A stretch of 64,000 bases of DNA, taken from an uncultured Vibrio sp. GTDB lineage: Bacteria > Pseudomonadota > Gammaproteobacteria > Enterobacterales > Vibrionaceae. The position numbers and the translations under genes were made by a program. Under the pieces are notes generated by a model. It saw only the letters and a program-made list of their open reading frames with translations. It had not been told where the DNA came from and ran no database searches. The stretch spans positions 310,001-374,000 of the forward strand of contig NZ_OY776222.1 of the NCBI RefSeq assembly GCF_963675395.1, given 5' to 3'. Below, one piece after another: positions 26,140 through 33,928 of the stretch. Every line of letters starts with the position of its first letter. Within the stretch, counting starts at the first letter, position 1.

Positions 26140-28110
26140 TTAAATGGCCATTTCATCAAGTGCGCGGTATACCATTTCATCCATATGACCATCATAGATT
26201 TGTCTACAGACCTTGCGACGAACCGCTAAACCTGCAATTAGACGCTCAATAGTAAGATGTTTTAGATCATTTTGTGTGTTGAACAGTTCTACGGTCTTAC
26301 TCAGTGTCTCGTAGGGTAGAGGTTCATCTCCAACTCTTAACCAGTCAAGCTTCTCAATGTACTCAGAACACTCTTCTTTAATCGAAGCATACGAATGCCC
26401 TGTCATTGCAGATAACGCCGTTACACTGCGTTCCAGAGCCTCTGGTGAGGTATACTTGGATAGAGTAATGGTAATTTCATCTGCATTAATCTCGACCAGG
26501 TGCTTTCTTTGCTTGATCCTGCGCCCTAAATTCCCGCGAGGAGACGGTGCTTTACGCTGAATAGGCTCAAATTCGCCGTCAATGATGCCTGAGAGCTCTT
26601 CTAGCTGTTGTCTGCTTACCATCTCATTACGAAGTGGGTTTGGTAACGTAGGAGCCATGTTACGCTTACCTGCGTTCGTGGTACGAGCACGTGAGTAGCG
26701 TAAAACTTCCTCAACATCACACTTGATATCGATCTGATAATCCTTGATCTTTCCATTCTCGATCATGGTTTCGATCGTCAGGTGATAACCCCATAAATTA
26801 ACGATAAAAAGATCTTCTGTCCCTTTTCCATCAGACAATCGCTTCAGCTCCCGAATAAGATCCATGGAAAATCGGCGCCATTCAATGTTGCGCGCTAACT
26901 TCTGATTCAATTCACTAAGCAACATGCAATCGGTATGGCGCCGAACCATACGGCTCCGAAAAAATGAATACATCTGAAACACTAAAGTATGCTGTTTCAG
27001 AATCTCTGGTGGAAATAGGAAGAAATAATCGCGGGTGAGTAGCTCCTCATAAAACGACGGTTCCCAAACCAATATATACAAATTGGGTTTAATCCGGATC
27101 TCTCCATCGCTACCTTCAACAGGAGCTTCTTCTGACGCCGTGATCGTTCGAGCGAGAAAACGGAATCGATCACTTTTAAAACCTTCCGGCATATTTTCGC
27201 TCAACCAACGGCCTGTTAGTTCATGTAACTGGAAGTCGGTAAACTCAATTCTATCGATGCTGTCCCGAATGGAATCGCGCGCCGGTCCACTGTCCTTTTT
27301 GCCGCGTAACGAAAGGATATCGGTAATATACAGCGGTGTTTTGTTTGGTACATGAGCGGCATCAAGCTGGTACTGATCTTTGTGATGATCATGGTATTGC
27401 ACGGTTAAGGTAAACAGAGCAAACAAGGTCATCAGATCATCCACTGTCATGATATTTTTTGAAGATCGTGTTTCTATCACTGCTTTCGTGCCAGAAATAG
27501 AAACCATAGATTTTTGATAGCTTTTGCGTGTGCGTGGTGGCGCCAGTGCTTGATCGATGATCCCTGCCCAATTAGTTGGAGAGACGACAAACTGATCCGC
27601 TTCATCTTTCATCGTTGGGGGGGTATTTAAGCCATGTTCGGTCAGCAAGCGTTTGTTTACTTGTGTCTGTGCTAGTGCCTTTGAGCGCTTTTGTTTTTCA
27701 TTCTGACGGACTTTTTCGGTGACTAAGCTCGTTGCACCCAAAGCGGAAATAAGCTTATTGGGGTTAACAAACTTGTGTAGCATGGTTTTTCCCGCCAATC
27801 CTTCTTCAAAACGAACTGGGGTTTGAGTAAACAAACCAATGTTCACAGCTGCTCGCAAACGCTGTTGAAGTGCCGCTCGCGTCAAATGACCATCTGTGGC
27901 TTCAACAATTTCAGTGGTTGATACGAGCCCATCTTTACTGCTGAAACCTCTCAATGAGATCAGATTAAGCAATTCTAAGATACTTTTGGTCACCCCTTTG
28001 AAGTGTTGGTATTGTTCTACCCAATCTGCAGAAGATTCGTGCACTTCAAAAAGATGCCCATCTTTGTGACTTCTCGGTGCTTTAATCAGAATTTTTTCAT
28101 CAGCTGTCAT
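26140..28110 (-). CDS. rctB: Chromosome 2 replication initiator RctB
   Basis: A 656-residue protein matching Vibrio RctB along its length (658 in V. cholerae). RctB is the initiator specific to the second chromosome. It binds Dam-methylated iterons to open ori2, and binds other sites to limit initiation. It has a plasmid-initiator-like core of winged-helix domains (for example SISGTKAVIETRSSKNIMTV and LHELTGRWLSENMPEGFKSD) with N- and C-terminal extensions; the C-terminal region takes part in self-regulation. It is transcribed away from ori2. The inverted repeat at 28121-28152, just before its start, is a candidate autorepression site. Confidence 0.97.
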   Translation of the reverse strand: MTADEKILIKAPRSHKDGHLFEVHESSADWVEQYQHFKGVTKSILELLNLISLRGFSSKDGLVSTTEIVEATDGHLTRAALQQRLRAAVNIGLFTQTPVRFEEGLAGKTMLHKFVNPNKLISALGATSLVTEKVRQNEKQKRSKALAQTQVNKRLLTEHGLNTPPTMKDEADQFVVSPTNWAGIIDQALAPPRTRKSYQKSMVSISGTKAVIETRSSKNIMTVDDLMTLFALFTLTVQYHDHHKDQYQLDAAHVPNKTPLYITDILSLRGKKDSGPARDSIRDSIDRIEFTDFQLHELTGRWLSENMPEGFKSDRFRFLARTITASEEAPVEGSDGEIRIKPNLYILVWEPSFYEELLTRDYFFLFPPEILKQHTLVFQMYSFFRSRMVRRHTDCMLLSELNQKLARNIEWRRFSMDLIRELKRLSDGKGTEDLFIVNLWGYHLTIETMIENGKIKDYQIDIKCDVEEVLRYSRARTTNAGKRNMAPTLPNPLRNEMVSRQQLEELSGIIDGEFEPIQRKAPSPRGNLGRRIKQRKHLVEINADEITITLSKYTSPEALERSVTALSAMTGHSYASIKEECSEYIEKLDWLRVGDEPLPYETLSKTVELFNTQNDLKHLTIERLIAGLAVRRKVCRQIYDGHMDEMVYRALDEMAI

Positions 28111-28120
28111 TTTAGATCCA

Positions 28121-28152
28121 GGTCACACTAGCCGTAGTTGTGCTATGGTTCC
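28121..28152. promoter_or_regulatory. Candidate RctB autorepression site
   Basis: Imperfect inverted repeat GGTCACACTAGC (28121-28132) and GCTATGGTTCC (28142-28152). On the minus strand its outer half begins CGGAACCATAG, resembling the CGGAACAATGA half-sites elsewhere in ori2. Position and size recall the 29-mer in the V. cholerae rctB promoter. Confidence 0.4.
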
Positions 28153-28208
28153 GAAGAATAAAGAAAATCAGATCATAAATAAAGAAAAAATCTCTTTTTT
28201 TAAATAAC

Positions 28209-28256
28209 TGATCTTTTTGATTATTATGATCTTAATTGATTATATGATCTAATGAT
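28209..28256 (-). repeat. Six ATCA repeats in the AT-rich unwinding element
   Basis: TGAT occurs at 28209, 28218, 28227, 28237, 28245 and 28253 on the plus strand, so ATCA occurs six times on the minus strand at 8-10 base steps. In V. cholerae, RctB binds ATCA repeats in single-stranded form on one strand of the unwound origin. The match in number and phasing supports this tract as the DNA-unwinding element. Confidence 0.75.
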
Positions 28257-28321
28257 CTGGCGTTTTAATCCTTTGTAACGTGTTGTTATTAAAGGTAACT
28301 TCTACATACCCTTTTGGATCT

Positions 28322-28442
28322 ATGATCATGGTTATCACGAAACGATGATCAACAATATGTTGAAAGCATGATCACATTCTCTGGTAAGCATGATCATTAA
28401 GCTTCTGAAAAGATGATCAAAATGTTCTTGAAACGATGATCA
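28322..28442 (+). repeat. Six RctB iterons of ori2
   Basis: ATGATCA begins at 28322, 28345, 28368, 28390, 28413 and 28436: spacings of 23, 23, 22, 23 and 23 bases, about two helical turns, all in one orientation. Most are preceded by AAAGC, AAACG or similar purine-rich bases. This equals the six 12-mer array of V. cholerae ori2-min. Each contains a Dam site. Confidence 0.92.
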
Positions 28443-28457
28443 TGTGATTTGTACAGG

Positions 28458-28466
28458 TTATCCACA
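28458..28466 (+). other. DnaA box
   Basis: TTATCCACA, a perfect consensus DnaA box, 15 bases past the last iteron. Ori2 of vibrios has a single required DnaA box at this place. Confidence 0.92.
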
Positions 28467-28529
28467 GAAATCAACGTTTGTTTGATCGACCAAAGTGTTT
28501 TTAACGTGATTTTTATGAACCACTTTACC

Positions 28530-28887
28530 CCGGAACAATGATCAAGCTTAACTATGATGTCAGATTAAAGTCTAATTTTGCTGGTAAATTATTCATGTGT
28601 TGAAAAACTCATCACATTTCAATCTCAGGCCTGTAAATACTCTACCTACGCAAAATATAGGAAGCATGATCATCATAGTTGAACTTAACAAATTCAATGT
28701 TTTCATTTCATCGTTCCGAGCCCTTTTCTCTGAATGTCCCAGCATGTCTGCATTCGCCCGTAAAATAGCGGATAAAAAGCATGCTTCCGGGAAAACTGTT
28801 CACTTGATCATTTTTCCGTGAGTTTGATCGCTTAGCCTGACCTTTGTTCACTTAAGCTATCCCGTCGTTTTCCTTGATCATGCTTTC
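28530..28887. repeat. ori2 copy-control segment with RctB-type half-sites
   Basis: Contains CCGGAACAATGATCAAG (28530-28546), GGAAGCATGATCATC (28660-28674), TTGATCATTTTTCCG (28804-28818) and CCTTGATCATGCTTTC (28872-28887), in both orientations. It corresponds in position to ori2-inc/rctA of V. cholerae, which titrates RctB and inhibits initiation. The segment has no supported protein-coding frame. Confidence 0.65.
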
Positions 28888-28904
28888 ATTACTCGGTTCT
28901 AACT

Positions 28905-28943
28905 CGGACAAATGATCAAGAGCACACCTTGATCATTTGTCCG
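28905..28943. repeat. 39-bp inverted repeat (RctB 39-mer candidate)
   Basis: Perfect 16-bp arms CGGACAAATGATCAAG (28905-28920) and its reverse complement (28928-28943) with a seven-base spacer, 39 bp in all. V. cholerae ori2 carries inhibitory RctB sites of exactly this length (39-mers). Each arm ends in GATCAAG toward the centre. Confidence 0.8.
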
Positions 28944-29102
28944 GAGTGTTTATTTAATATCGATGTTTATTGCTTCGGACGCAGATCAAGTCCCCTCTGT
29001 GTAGGAAGCTTTTTCGAGTTTATCTATCTTGAAGTATCCAAGTATTGATTTTACATAATCCGTAATTTAGCTGGCGACTATAATCGTTCCGTATAAATTT
29101 TA

Positions 29103-29117
29103 ATTTACATTGTAAAT
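29103..29117. other. parS2 centromere site upstream of parA2
   Basis: ATTTACATTGTAAAT, a perfect match to NTTTACANTGTAAAN, about 220 bases before parA2 and between ori2 and the par operon. ParB2 bound here could also affect parA2 transcription, which is inference. Confidence 0.92.
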
Positions 29118-29335
29118 GTGTGACGCTGTAACACTTTAAATGTATGGTGTTAGCAATGTATTTATTCGAAGTTGTTTGATTACATTTTGGTATGCTTTTC
29201 GCCATAATTCATAAAATTGTAGATTTTAAAGTTTTTATATGTGATTGTTATTCAAAATGTTTGTTCACCTTTTTGTTGTTTTTGGTGTTCGGTGCTGTAC
29301 AATTGCAATCAGATATCCTTTCAACGGAATTTGGC

Positions 29336-30553
29336 ATGAAAAGAGAAAAAACGATTGACAATCTTCATGAGTTAGCAGAACTCACACAACAGGTTCAAGC
29401 TGACCGTATTGAGATTGTTTTGGAAGAGCGAAGTGACAATTATTTCCCTCCAATGTCTAAGGCAATGATGGAAACCCGGTCAGGTTTGACTCGCCGAAAA
29501 CTCGATGACGCAATTGGCAAAATGGAAGCTGCAGGTCATCAATTTACTAAGAATAATGCCAATCATTATTCCATTACCTTAGATGAGGCACATATGCTTA
29601 TGGATGCGGCTGAGGTGCCTAAATTCCATGAGCGTAAAAAAAATAATGGCAATAAGCCATGGGTTATCAACGTACAAAACCAAAAGGGTGGTACAGGTAA
29701 ATCGATGTCGGCTGTGCATTTAGCCGCTTGTTTAGCGCTTAACTTAGATAAACGCTACCGCATTTGCTTGATTGACTTGGACCCACAGGGTTCACTGCGT
29801 CTATTCCTAAATCCACAAATCAGTGTCGCTGAGCATGATAATATCTATTCTGCTGTTGATATTATGTTAGGTAACGTGCCAGACGGCGTAGAAATTGATA
29901 GCGAGTTCTTGCGTAAAAATGTGCTACTTCCAACGCAATATCCGAACTTAAAGTCAATTTCTGCGTTTCCTGAAGATGCGATGTTCAACGCAGAAGCATG
30001 GCAGACACTATCTGAAGACCCATCTCTTGATATTGTTCGTTTGTTGAAAGAGCAGCTTATCGACAAAATTGCAGACGACTTTGATATCATCATGATTGAT
30101 ACCGGCCCACACGTGGACCCGTTGGTTTGGAATGCAATGTACGCTTCTAACGCATTATTGATTCCTTGTGCCGCTAAACGTCTTGACTGGGCTTCGACAG
30201 TAAACTTCTTCCAGCATTTACCAACGGTATACGAAATGTTCCCAGAAGATTGGAATGGTCTTGAGTTTGTACGCTTGATGCCAACCATGTTTGAGGACGA
30301 CAATAAGAAGCAAGTTTCTGTTTTAACTGAAATGAACTATCTTCTAGGTGACCAAGTTATGATGGCTACTATTCCGCGTAGCCGAGCGTTTGAAACCTGT
30401 GCTGACACTTACAGTACGGTATTTGACCTTACCGTGAGTGATTTTGAAGGTGGTAAGAAAACGCTCGCAACCGCTCAAGACGCTGTTCATAAGAGCTCAC
30501 TTGAACTTGAGCGCGTATTGCACTCTAATTGGCCGTCATTGAATCAGGGGTAA
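29336..30553 (+). CDS. parA2: Chromosome 2 partition ATPase ParA2
   Basis: A 405-residue ParA, the same length as V. cholerae ParA2 when started at the ATG at 29336 (MKREKTIDNL); an earlier in-frame ATG at 29192 lies in AT-rich non-coding sequence. Like P1-type ParA it has an N-terminal DNA-binding part (GLTRRKLDDAIGKMEAAGHQ) before the ATPase. The deviant Walker A QKGGTGKSMS (about residues 120-130) and the DLDPQG and MIDTGPHVDP motifs are clear. It uses ATP to position the ori2 region through ParB2-parS2. The parB2 gene follows seven bases after its stop. Confidence 0.96.
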   Translation: MKREKTIDNLHELAELTQQVQADRIEIVLEERSDNYFPPMSKAMMETRSGLTRRKLDDAIGKMEAAGHQFTKNNANHYSITLDEAHMLMDAAEVPKFHERKKNNGNKPWVINVQNQKGGTGKSMSAVHLAACLALNLDKRYRICLIDLDPQGSLRLFLNPQISVAEHDNIYSAVDIMLGNVPDGVEIDSEFLRKNVLLPTQYPNLKSISAFPEDAMFNAEAWQTLSEDPSLDIVRLLKEQLIDKIADDFDIIMIDTGPHVDPLVWNAMYASNALLIPCAAKRLDWASTVNFFQHLPTVYEMFPEDWNGLEFVRLMPTMFEDDNKKQVSVLTEMNYLLGDQVMMATIPRSRAFETCADTYSTVFDLTVSDFEGGKKTLATAQDAVHKSSLELERVLHSNWPSLNQG

Positions 30554-30560
30554 TAAGTAA

Positions 30561-31535
30561 ATGGCTTTGAAAACGTCTGAATTAAACGCAAAATTATTTG
30601 GTAAAACCAATAAACGTCGTGTGGCAACACCTCAAGAAGCGCAAACCGCTGCAAAAGAAAAAACACAAACAATTGAGTTAGCGGTAGCGGGCGAGAATAC
30701 CGTTCAATTCGAATTGGTTCGTATACCTGCCGATAAGGTTGAGTCAGAAACAACCGTTTTTGTTGATAACGCACGTGAACAGTCTTTTTTGAATGAGCAC
30801 GCTTTATCGGATGTATTAGTTACGTTAAAAGAGCGTGGCCAGCAATATCCAGCGGTTGGTCGTCGTACTCAGGATGGCAAGATTGAAGTTTTAGACGGTA
30901 GTCGTCGTCGTAAATCTTGTATCTTGGCTGAGCAGGATTTTCTGGTTTATGTTGGCAACAACATTAATTCTAATCATGCTAAATTCTTATCTGATGTCGC
31001 AAATGCTCATAAGCCGCTTTCACTTTATGAAAAAGGTAAGGAGATGCAGGCTAAGCTAGATAGTGGTGAAGCAGAAGACCAAAAAGCACTAGCTAAAATG
31101 TTCCAGTGCAGTGAAGCATTGGTGAGTGGTGCATTAAAAGCGGCCTCGCTACCACTAGAATTGCTTCAAGCGTATCCCAATGTAGGCGATCTCGGCCGTC
31201 CAACAATTGTTAAATTGCACAAGCAGTTCACTAACTTAAGCCCTGAACACCAGCAAGGGTTATTAGATAAGTGTCGTACGGCGGAAGGATTCTTGTGGCA
31301 GCGTAGTACAGCACAAGGTGTTGCGAGATTGACTAAAGAAGTCACGGAAAGCCTAGAAAGTTGGATTACTGAATTATCGCCAGTCAAACCATCGCCGAAG
31401 GCTGACAAAGTTGATTTGATAAAAGGTCGCGCGAGTTACAGCCGCAAAGGTAGTAATTTAGCACTGAACCTTAAAAAAGTAGATGACAGTTTGATGGAAG
31501 AAATTCTTGCTTTTGTTCACAGCAAATTGCAATAA
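30561..31535 (+). CDS. parB2: Chromosome 2 partition protein ParB2
   Basis: A 324-residue ParB: N-terminal ParA-interacting stretch, the CTP-binding ParB/Srx region (about residues 55-145, with GRRTQDGKIEVLDGSRRRKS), the helix-turn-helix that reads parS2 (KALAKMFQCSEALVSGALKAA, about residues 175-195), and a C-terminal dimerisation domain. It binds the seven TTTACANTGTAAA sites of this window and spreads to form the centromere complex. It is co-transcribed with parA2 and ends in a strong terminator. Confidence 0.96.
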   Translation: MALKTSELNAKLFGKTNKRRVATPQEAQTAAKEKTQTIELAVAGENTVQFELVRIPADKVESETTVFVDNAREQSFLNEHALSDVLVTLKERGQQYPAVGRRTQDGKIEVLDGSRRRKSCILAEQDFLVYVGNNINSNHAKFLSDVANAHKPLSLYEKGKEMQAKLDSGEAEDQKALAKMFQCSEALVSGALKAASLPLELLQAYPNVGDLGRPTIVKLHKQFTNLSPEHQQGLLDKCRTAEGFLWQRSTAQGVARLTKEVTESLESWITELSPVKPSPKADKVDLIKGRASYSRKGSNLALNLKKVDDSLMEEILAFVHSKLQ

Positions 31536-31550
31536 CGTTAATCAAAACTT

Positions 31551-31575
31551 CAACCGCCTTCGGGCGGTTTTTTTA
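31551..31575 (+). terminator. Terminator of the parA2-parB2 operon
   Basis: Stem AACCGCC/GGCGGTT with TTCG loop, followed by seven T; 16 bases past the parB2 stop. Confidence 0.92.
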
Positions 31576-31655
31576 TGCCCGCTGGTTTTGGTTGCTGCTC
31601 AGTAGCCTGTTTAAGTTGTGGTAATATGACGTTGGTTAAACCTTGGGTATATAAA

Positions 31656-33677
31656 ATGCACACACAAACTGAGTTTCTTGCTTTACTTCAACAAAAGGCA
31701 TTTCAGTCTTTCCAACGTATAGGCGTGGCTATCCAGGGCGATGGCCATTGGCAAGACGAACTTATCGCTTCGTTCTATCAAACTCACCAGCAACTGCGTT
31801 GGTTTTGTGTTGGTGAGTGGGCGTTAGGAGACGCTTTTTCAGTATCTTCCAAACAAGGCCATATGTTATTAGGAAGAGAATGTGATGTGCTTGTCTACGA
31901 TGCGCGTAATCATTTTGATGCGAACAGCTTCTCAGCGGCACTGGGGTCATTAGTCGGTGGCGGCATTCTGATTGTTGCTATCAGTGATATTGAACCATCA
32001 AATTATGCTCATCAATGGATGACGACTCAGTGGCAAAAGCTATACGTCTTAGAACAACATCAAGCATTGCCCGAGTTAGCAAGTTTTGAATCTACCAGTA
32101 AAATATCTCAATACGCACAGCAAGCACAGGCCGTTGCCGCAATTGAAAAAGTGGTAACAGGGCACCGAAAAAGACCTTTAGTTTTAACCGCAGACCGTGG
32201 CCGAGGAAAAAGTAGCGCCCTTGGTATCGCGTGCGCTAACTTACTACAGAATCAGCCGTTACATGTGTTAGTAACCGCACCCTCTATTAAAGCGGTAGAA
32301 CCGGTTTTCTTACATGCACAACGAGTATTACTAAAGGGTCAACGTGTCAGAAAAGACAGGTTTATAGCGGGCGAGGGGAGCATACAATTTATCGCACCTG
32401 ACGAGTTACTTGCTTCGCTACCAGAATGTGACTTATTACTTGTTGATGAAGCTGCGGCAATTCCTGTTCCCATGTTGCAGCAGATAACTGCGCATTATCA
32501 TCGTCTCGTATTTTCTAGCACCATTCACGGCTATGAAGGTTGCGGTCGTGGGTTCACACTCAAGTTTGTTGATTGGTTGAAAAAGCAAAGATCTGGAATG
32601 AAATCATGTCACCTTCAACAACCGATCCGCTGGAGTGAAAGCGATTTTCTGGAGTCATGGCTGTATCAGGCGTTTGTACTGGATGCTGAACTGACCGACT
32701 CTTCATTGGTGGCTTCGGCAAAGACCCAGCTTGAAAAAATTGCAAAGCACGAACTGGTTTCTAATCCGAGTTTACTGCGAGAATGTTTTGCTCTTTTGGT
32801 GAACGCGCATTATCAAACGTCACCAAATGATCTGATTCACTTGCTTCAAGATGACTGTAGTTCTATTTATGTGGCCAGGAGCGAAAATAAAATAGTTGGT
32901 GTCATCATGACGGTCGAAGAAGGGCGTTTAGATGATACGATTATTTCTGATATTCAACTTGGGAGACGTCGCCCGCCAGGCCATTTAACGCCAATAACGA
33001 TCATAAACCAACTCGGTATGCCGGATGTGGGGAAGCTTTCAACGGCCCGTATTATGCGTATTGCCGTTCATCCTGAGTTACAAAATAAAGGACTCGGCAA
33101 GAGAATGCTTTCTCAACTTGAGCAATCTCTTCCTTCTCATGTCAATTACCTTTCCACCAGCTTTGGTTTGACCGATGAACTGTTGCGCTTTTGGAACAGT
33201 GTCGGTTACCAACCGATTCGTCTTGGTACGATGCGCGACGCTGCAAGTGGGTGTTACTCTTTATTGATGGCCAGACAGGTAGCCAATAAACCACAAACTT
33301 GGATTAATAACGCGGAACTCATTTTGCGCGAGTTTCTTTCTCTTAGCGCTGATCAGCTTTACTCGAAGTTAGAGCCTCGTTTATATCGAAGTTTACTTAA
33401 TGCGCCAAGAATGGGTGTCGCTCTTCATCCTTGCCAACTTACGCTTATTCGTAATTACGCTCTAGGTGGTGGTAGTTACGAATCTGTGTTTGTGTGGTTA
33501 AAACAGTGGCTATTGAAAAATGGCTTAGTAGCGGTTTCCGACTTAATGATCTGTAAGCTGTTCCTAAACTATGATTGGGAAAGCTGTGCAAAGCAATTTA
33601 AAATGACAGGACGCAAGAAAGTAGAGCAAGAGATTCGAAACGAAGTTCAGCTGCTTTTGAAACAATTTACACTGTAA
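31656..33677 (+). CDS. tmcA: tRNA(Met) cytidine acetyltransferase TmcA
   Basis: A 673-residue enzyme (671 in E. coli) that forms N4-acetylcytidine at the wobble base of elongator tRNA-Met, using acetyl-CoA and ATP or GTP. It has an N-terminal Tmc domain, a helicase-like ATPase with Walker A ADRGRGKSSA and Walker B LLLVDEAAAIP, then the GNAT acetyltransferase (RIMRIAVHPELQNKGLGKRML) and a C-terminal tRNA-binding part. In-frame starts at 31575, 31626 and 31656 exist; the first lies in the terminator, and 31656 gives the family length. Its last codons form a parS2 site. Confidence 0.93.
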   Translation: MHTQTEFLALLQQKAFQSFQRIGVAIQGDGHWQDELIASFYQTHQQLRWFCVGEWALGDAFSVSSKQGHMLLGRECDVLVYDARNHFDANSFSAALGSLVGGGILIVAISDIEPSNYAHQWMTTQWQKLYVLEQHQALPELASFESTSKISQYAQQAQAVAAIEKVVTGHRKRPLVLTADRGRGKSSALGIACANLLQNQPLHVLVTAPSIKAVEPVFLHAQRVLLKGQRVRKDRFIAGEGSIQFIAPDELLASLPECDLLLVDEAAAIPVPMLQQITAHYHRLVFSSTIHGYEGCGRGFTLKFVDWLKKQRSGMKSCHLQQPIRWSESDFLESWLYQAFVLDAELTDSSLVASAKTQLEKIAKHELVSNPSLLRECFALLVNAHYQTSPNDLIHLLQDDCSSIYVARSENKIVGVIMTVEEGRLDDTIISDIQLGRRRPPGHLTPITIINQLGMPDVGKLSTARIMRIAVHPELQNKGLGKRMLSQLEQSLPSHVNYLSTSFGLTDELLRFWNSVGYQPIRLGTMRDAASGCYSLLMARQVANKPQTWINNAELILREFLSLSADQLYSKLEPRLYRSLLNAPRMGVALHPCQLTLIRNYALGGGSYESVFVWLKQWLLKNGLVAVSDLMICKLFLNYDWESCAKQFKMTGRKKVEQEIRNEVQLLLKQFTL

Positions 33678-33679
33678 AA
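33665..33679. other. parS2 site inside the end of tmcA
   Basis: ATTTACACTGTAAAA matches the consensus. It encodes the last three residues (Phe-Thr-Leu) and stop codon of tmcA, so one sequence serves both coding and centromere roles. Confidence 0.9.
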
Positions 33680-33693
33680 CAGATTTTAATTAG

Positions 33694-33708
33694 ATTTACA
33701 CTGTAAAT
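33694..33708. other. parS2 centromere site
   Basis: ATTTACACTGTAAAT, perfect match, 29 bases after the previous site. Together with 33665 and 33728 it forms a tight triplet. Confidence 0.92.
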
Positions 33709-33727
33709 TAAAATGTGTTGAGAGGAG

Positions 33728-33742
33728 GTTTACACTGTAAAT
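33728..33742. other. parS2 site within a hairpin
   Basis: GTTTACACTGTAAAT is flanked by GGAG on the left and CTCC plus TTTTG on the right. The transcribed form would be a terminator-like hairpin with the parS2 palindrome as its upper stem, suited to ending tmcA transcription. Confidence 0.9.
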
Positions 33743-33928
33743 CTCCTTTTGTATTTGCCAGACTGGGACTGGCACAGATTTATTTGATGTGTAGATTCAC
33801 CAACTTGTTGAAATGGATATTTCTCCCACTGTTAGTGACGTAAGCCCGATTCTTAAAACGGTTCAGTTTGTTGAAAAAACATTTTTAGTTAGACTAAAGA
33901 CGTTGATGTTCAGCAAAATGGTATCTCT

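Larger units (their letters stand above)
28111..29335. other. ori2: replication origin of the second chromosome
   Basis: 1225 non-coding bases between rctB and parA2. In order from rctB: the rctB promoter with an inverted repeat (28121-28152), an AT-rich tract with ATCA repeats (28190-28260), six iterons (28322-28442), a DnaA box (28458-28466), a copy-control segment with more RctB-type half-sites (28530-28887), a 39-bp inverted repeat (28905-28943) and a parS2 site (29103-29117). The order and content match ori2-min plus the ori2-inc/rctA region known from V. cholerae. GATC sites are strongly clustered throughout, as expected for a Dam-dependent origin. Confidence 0.93.

Noticed and set aside
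28468..28480. Possible IHF site after the DnaA box
   Set aside because: AATCAACGTTTGT misses the consensus WATCAANNNNTTR at one fixed base; IHF is known at V. cholerae ori2, but this match alone is not enough.
29192..29335. 48-residue N-terminal extension of ParA2
   Set aside because: AT-rich, no ribosome site, and the shorter form matches the known 405-residue length.
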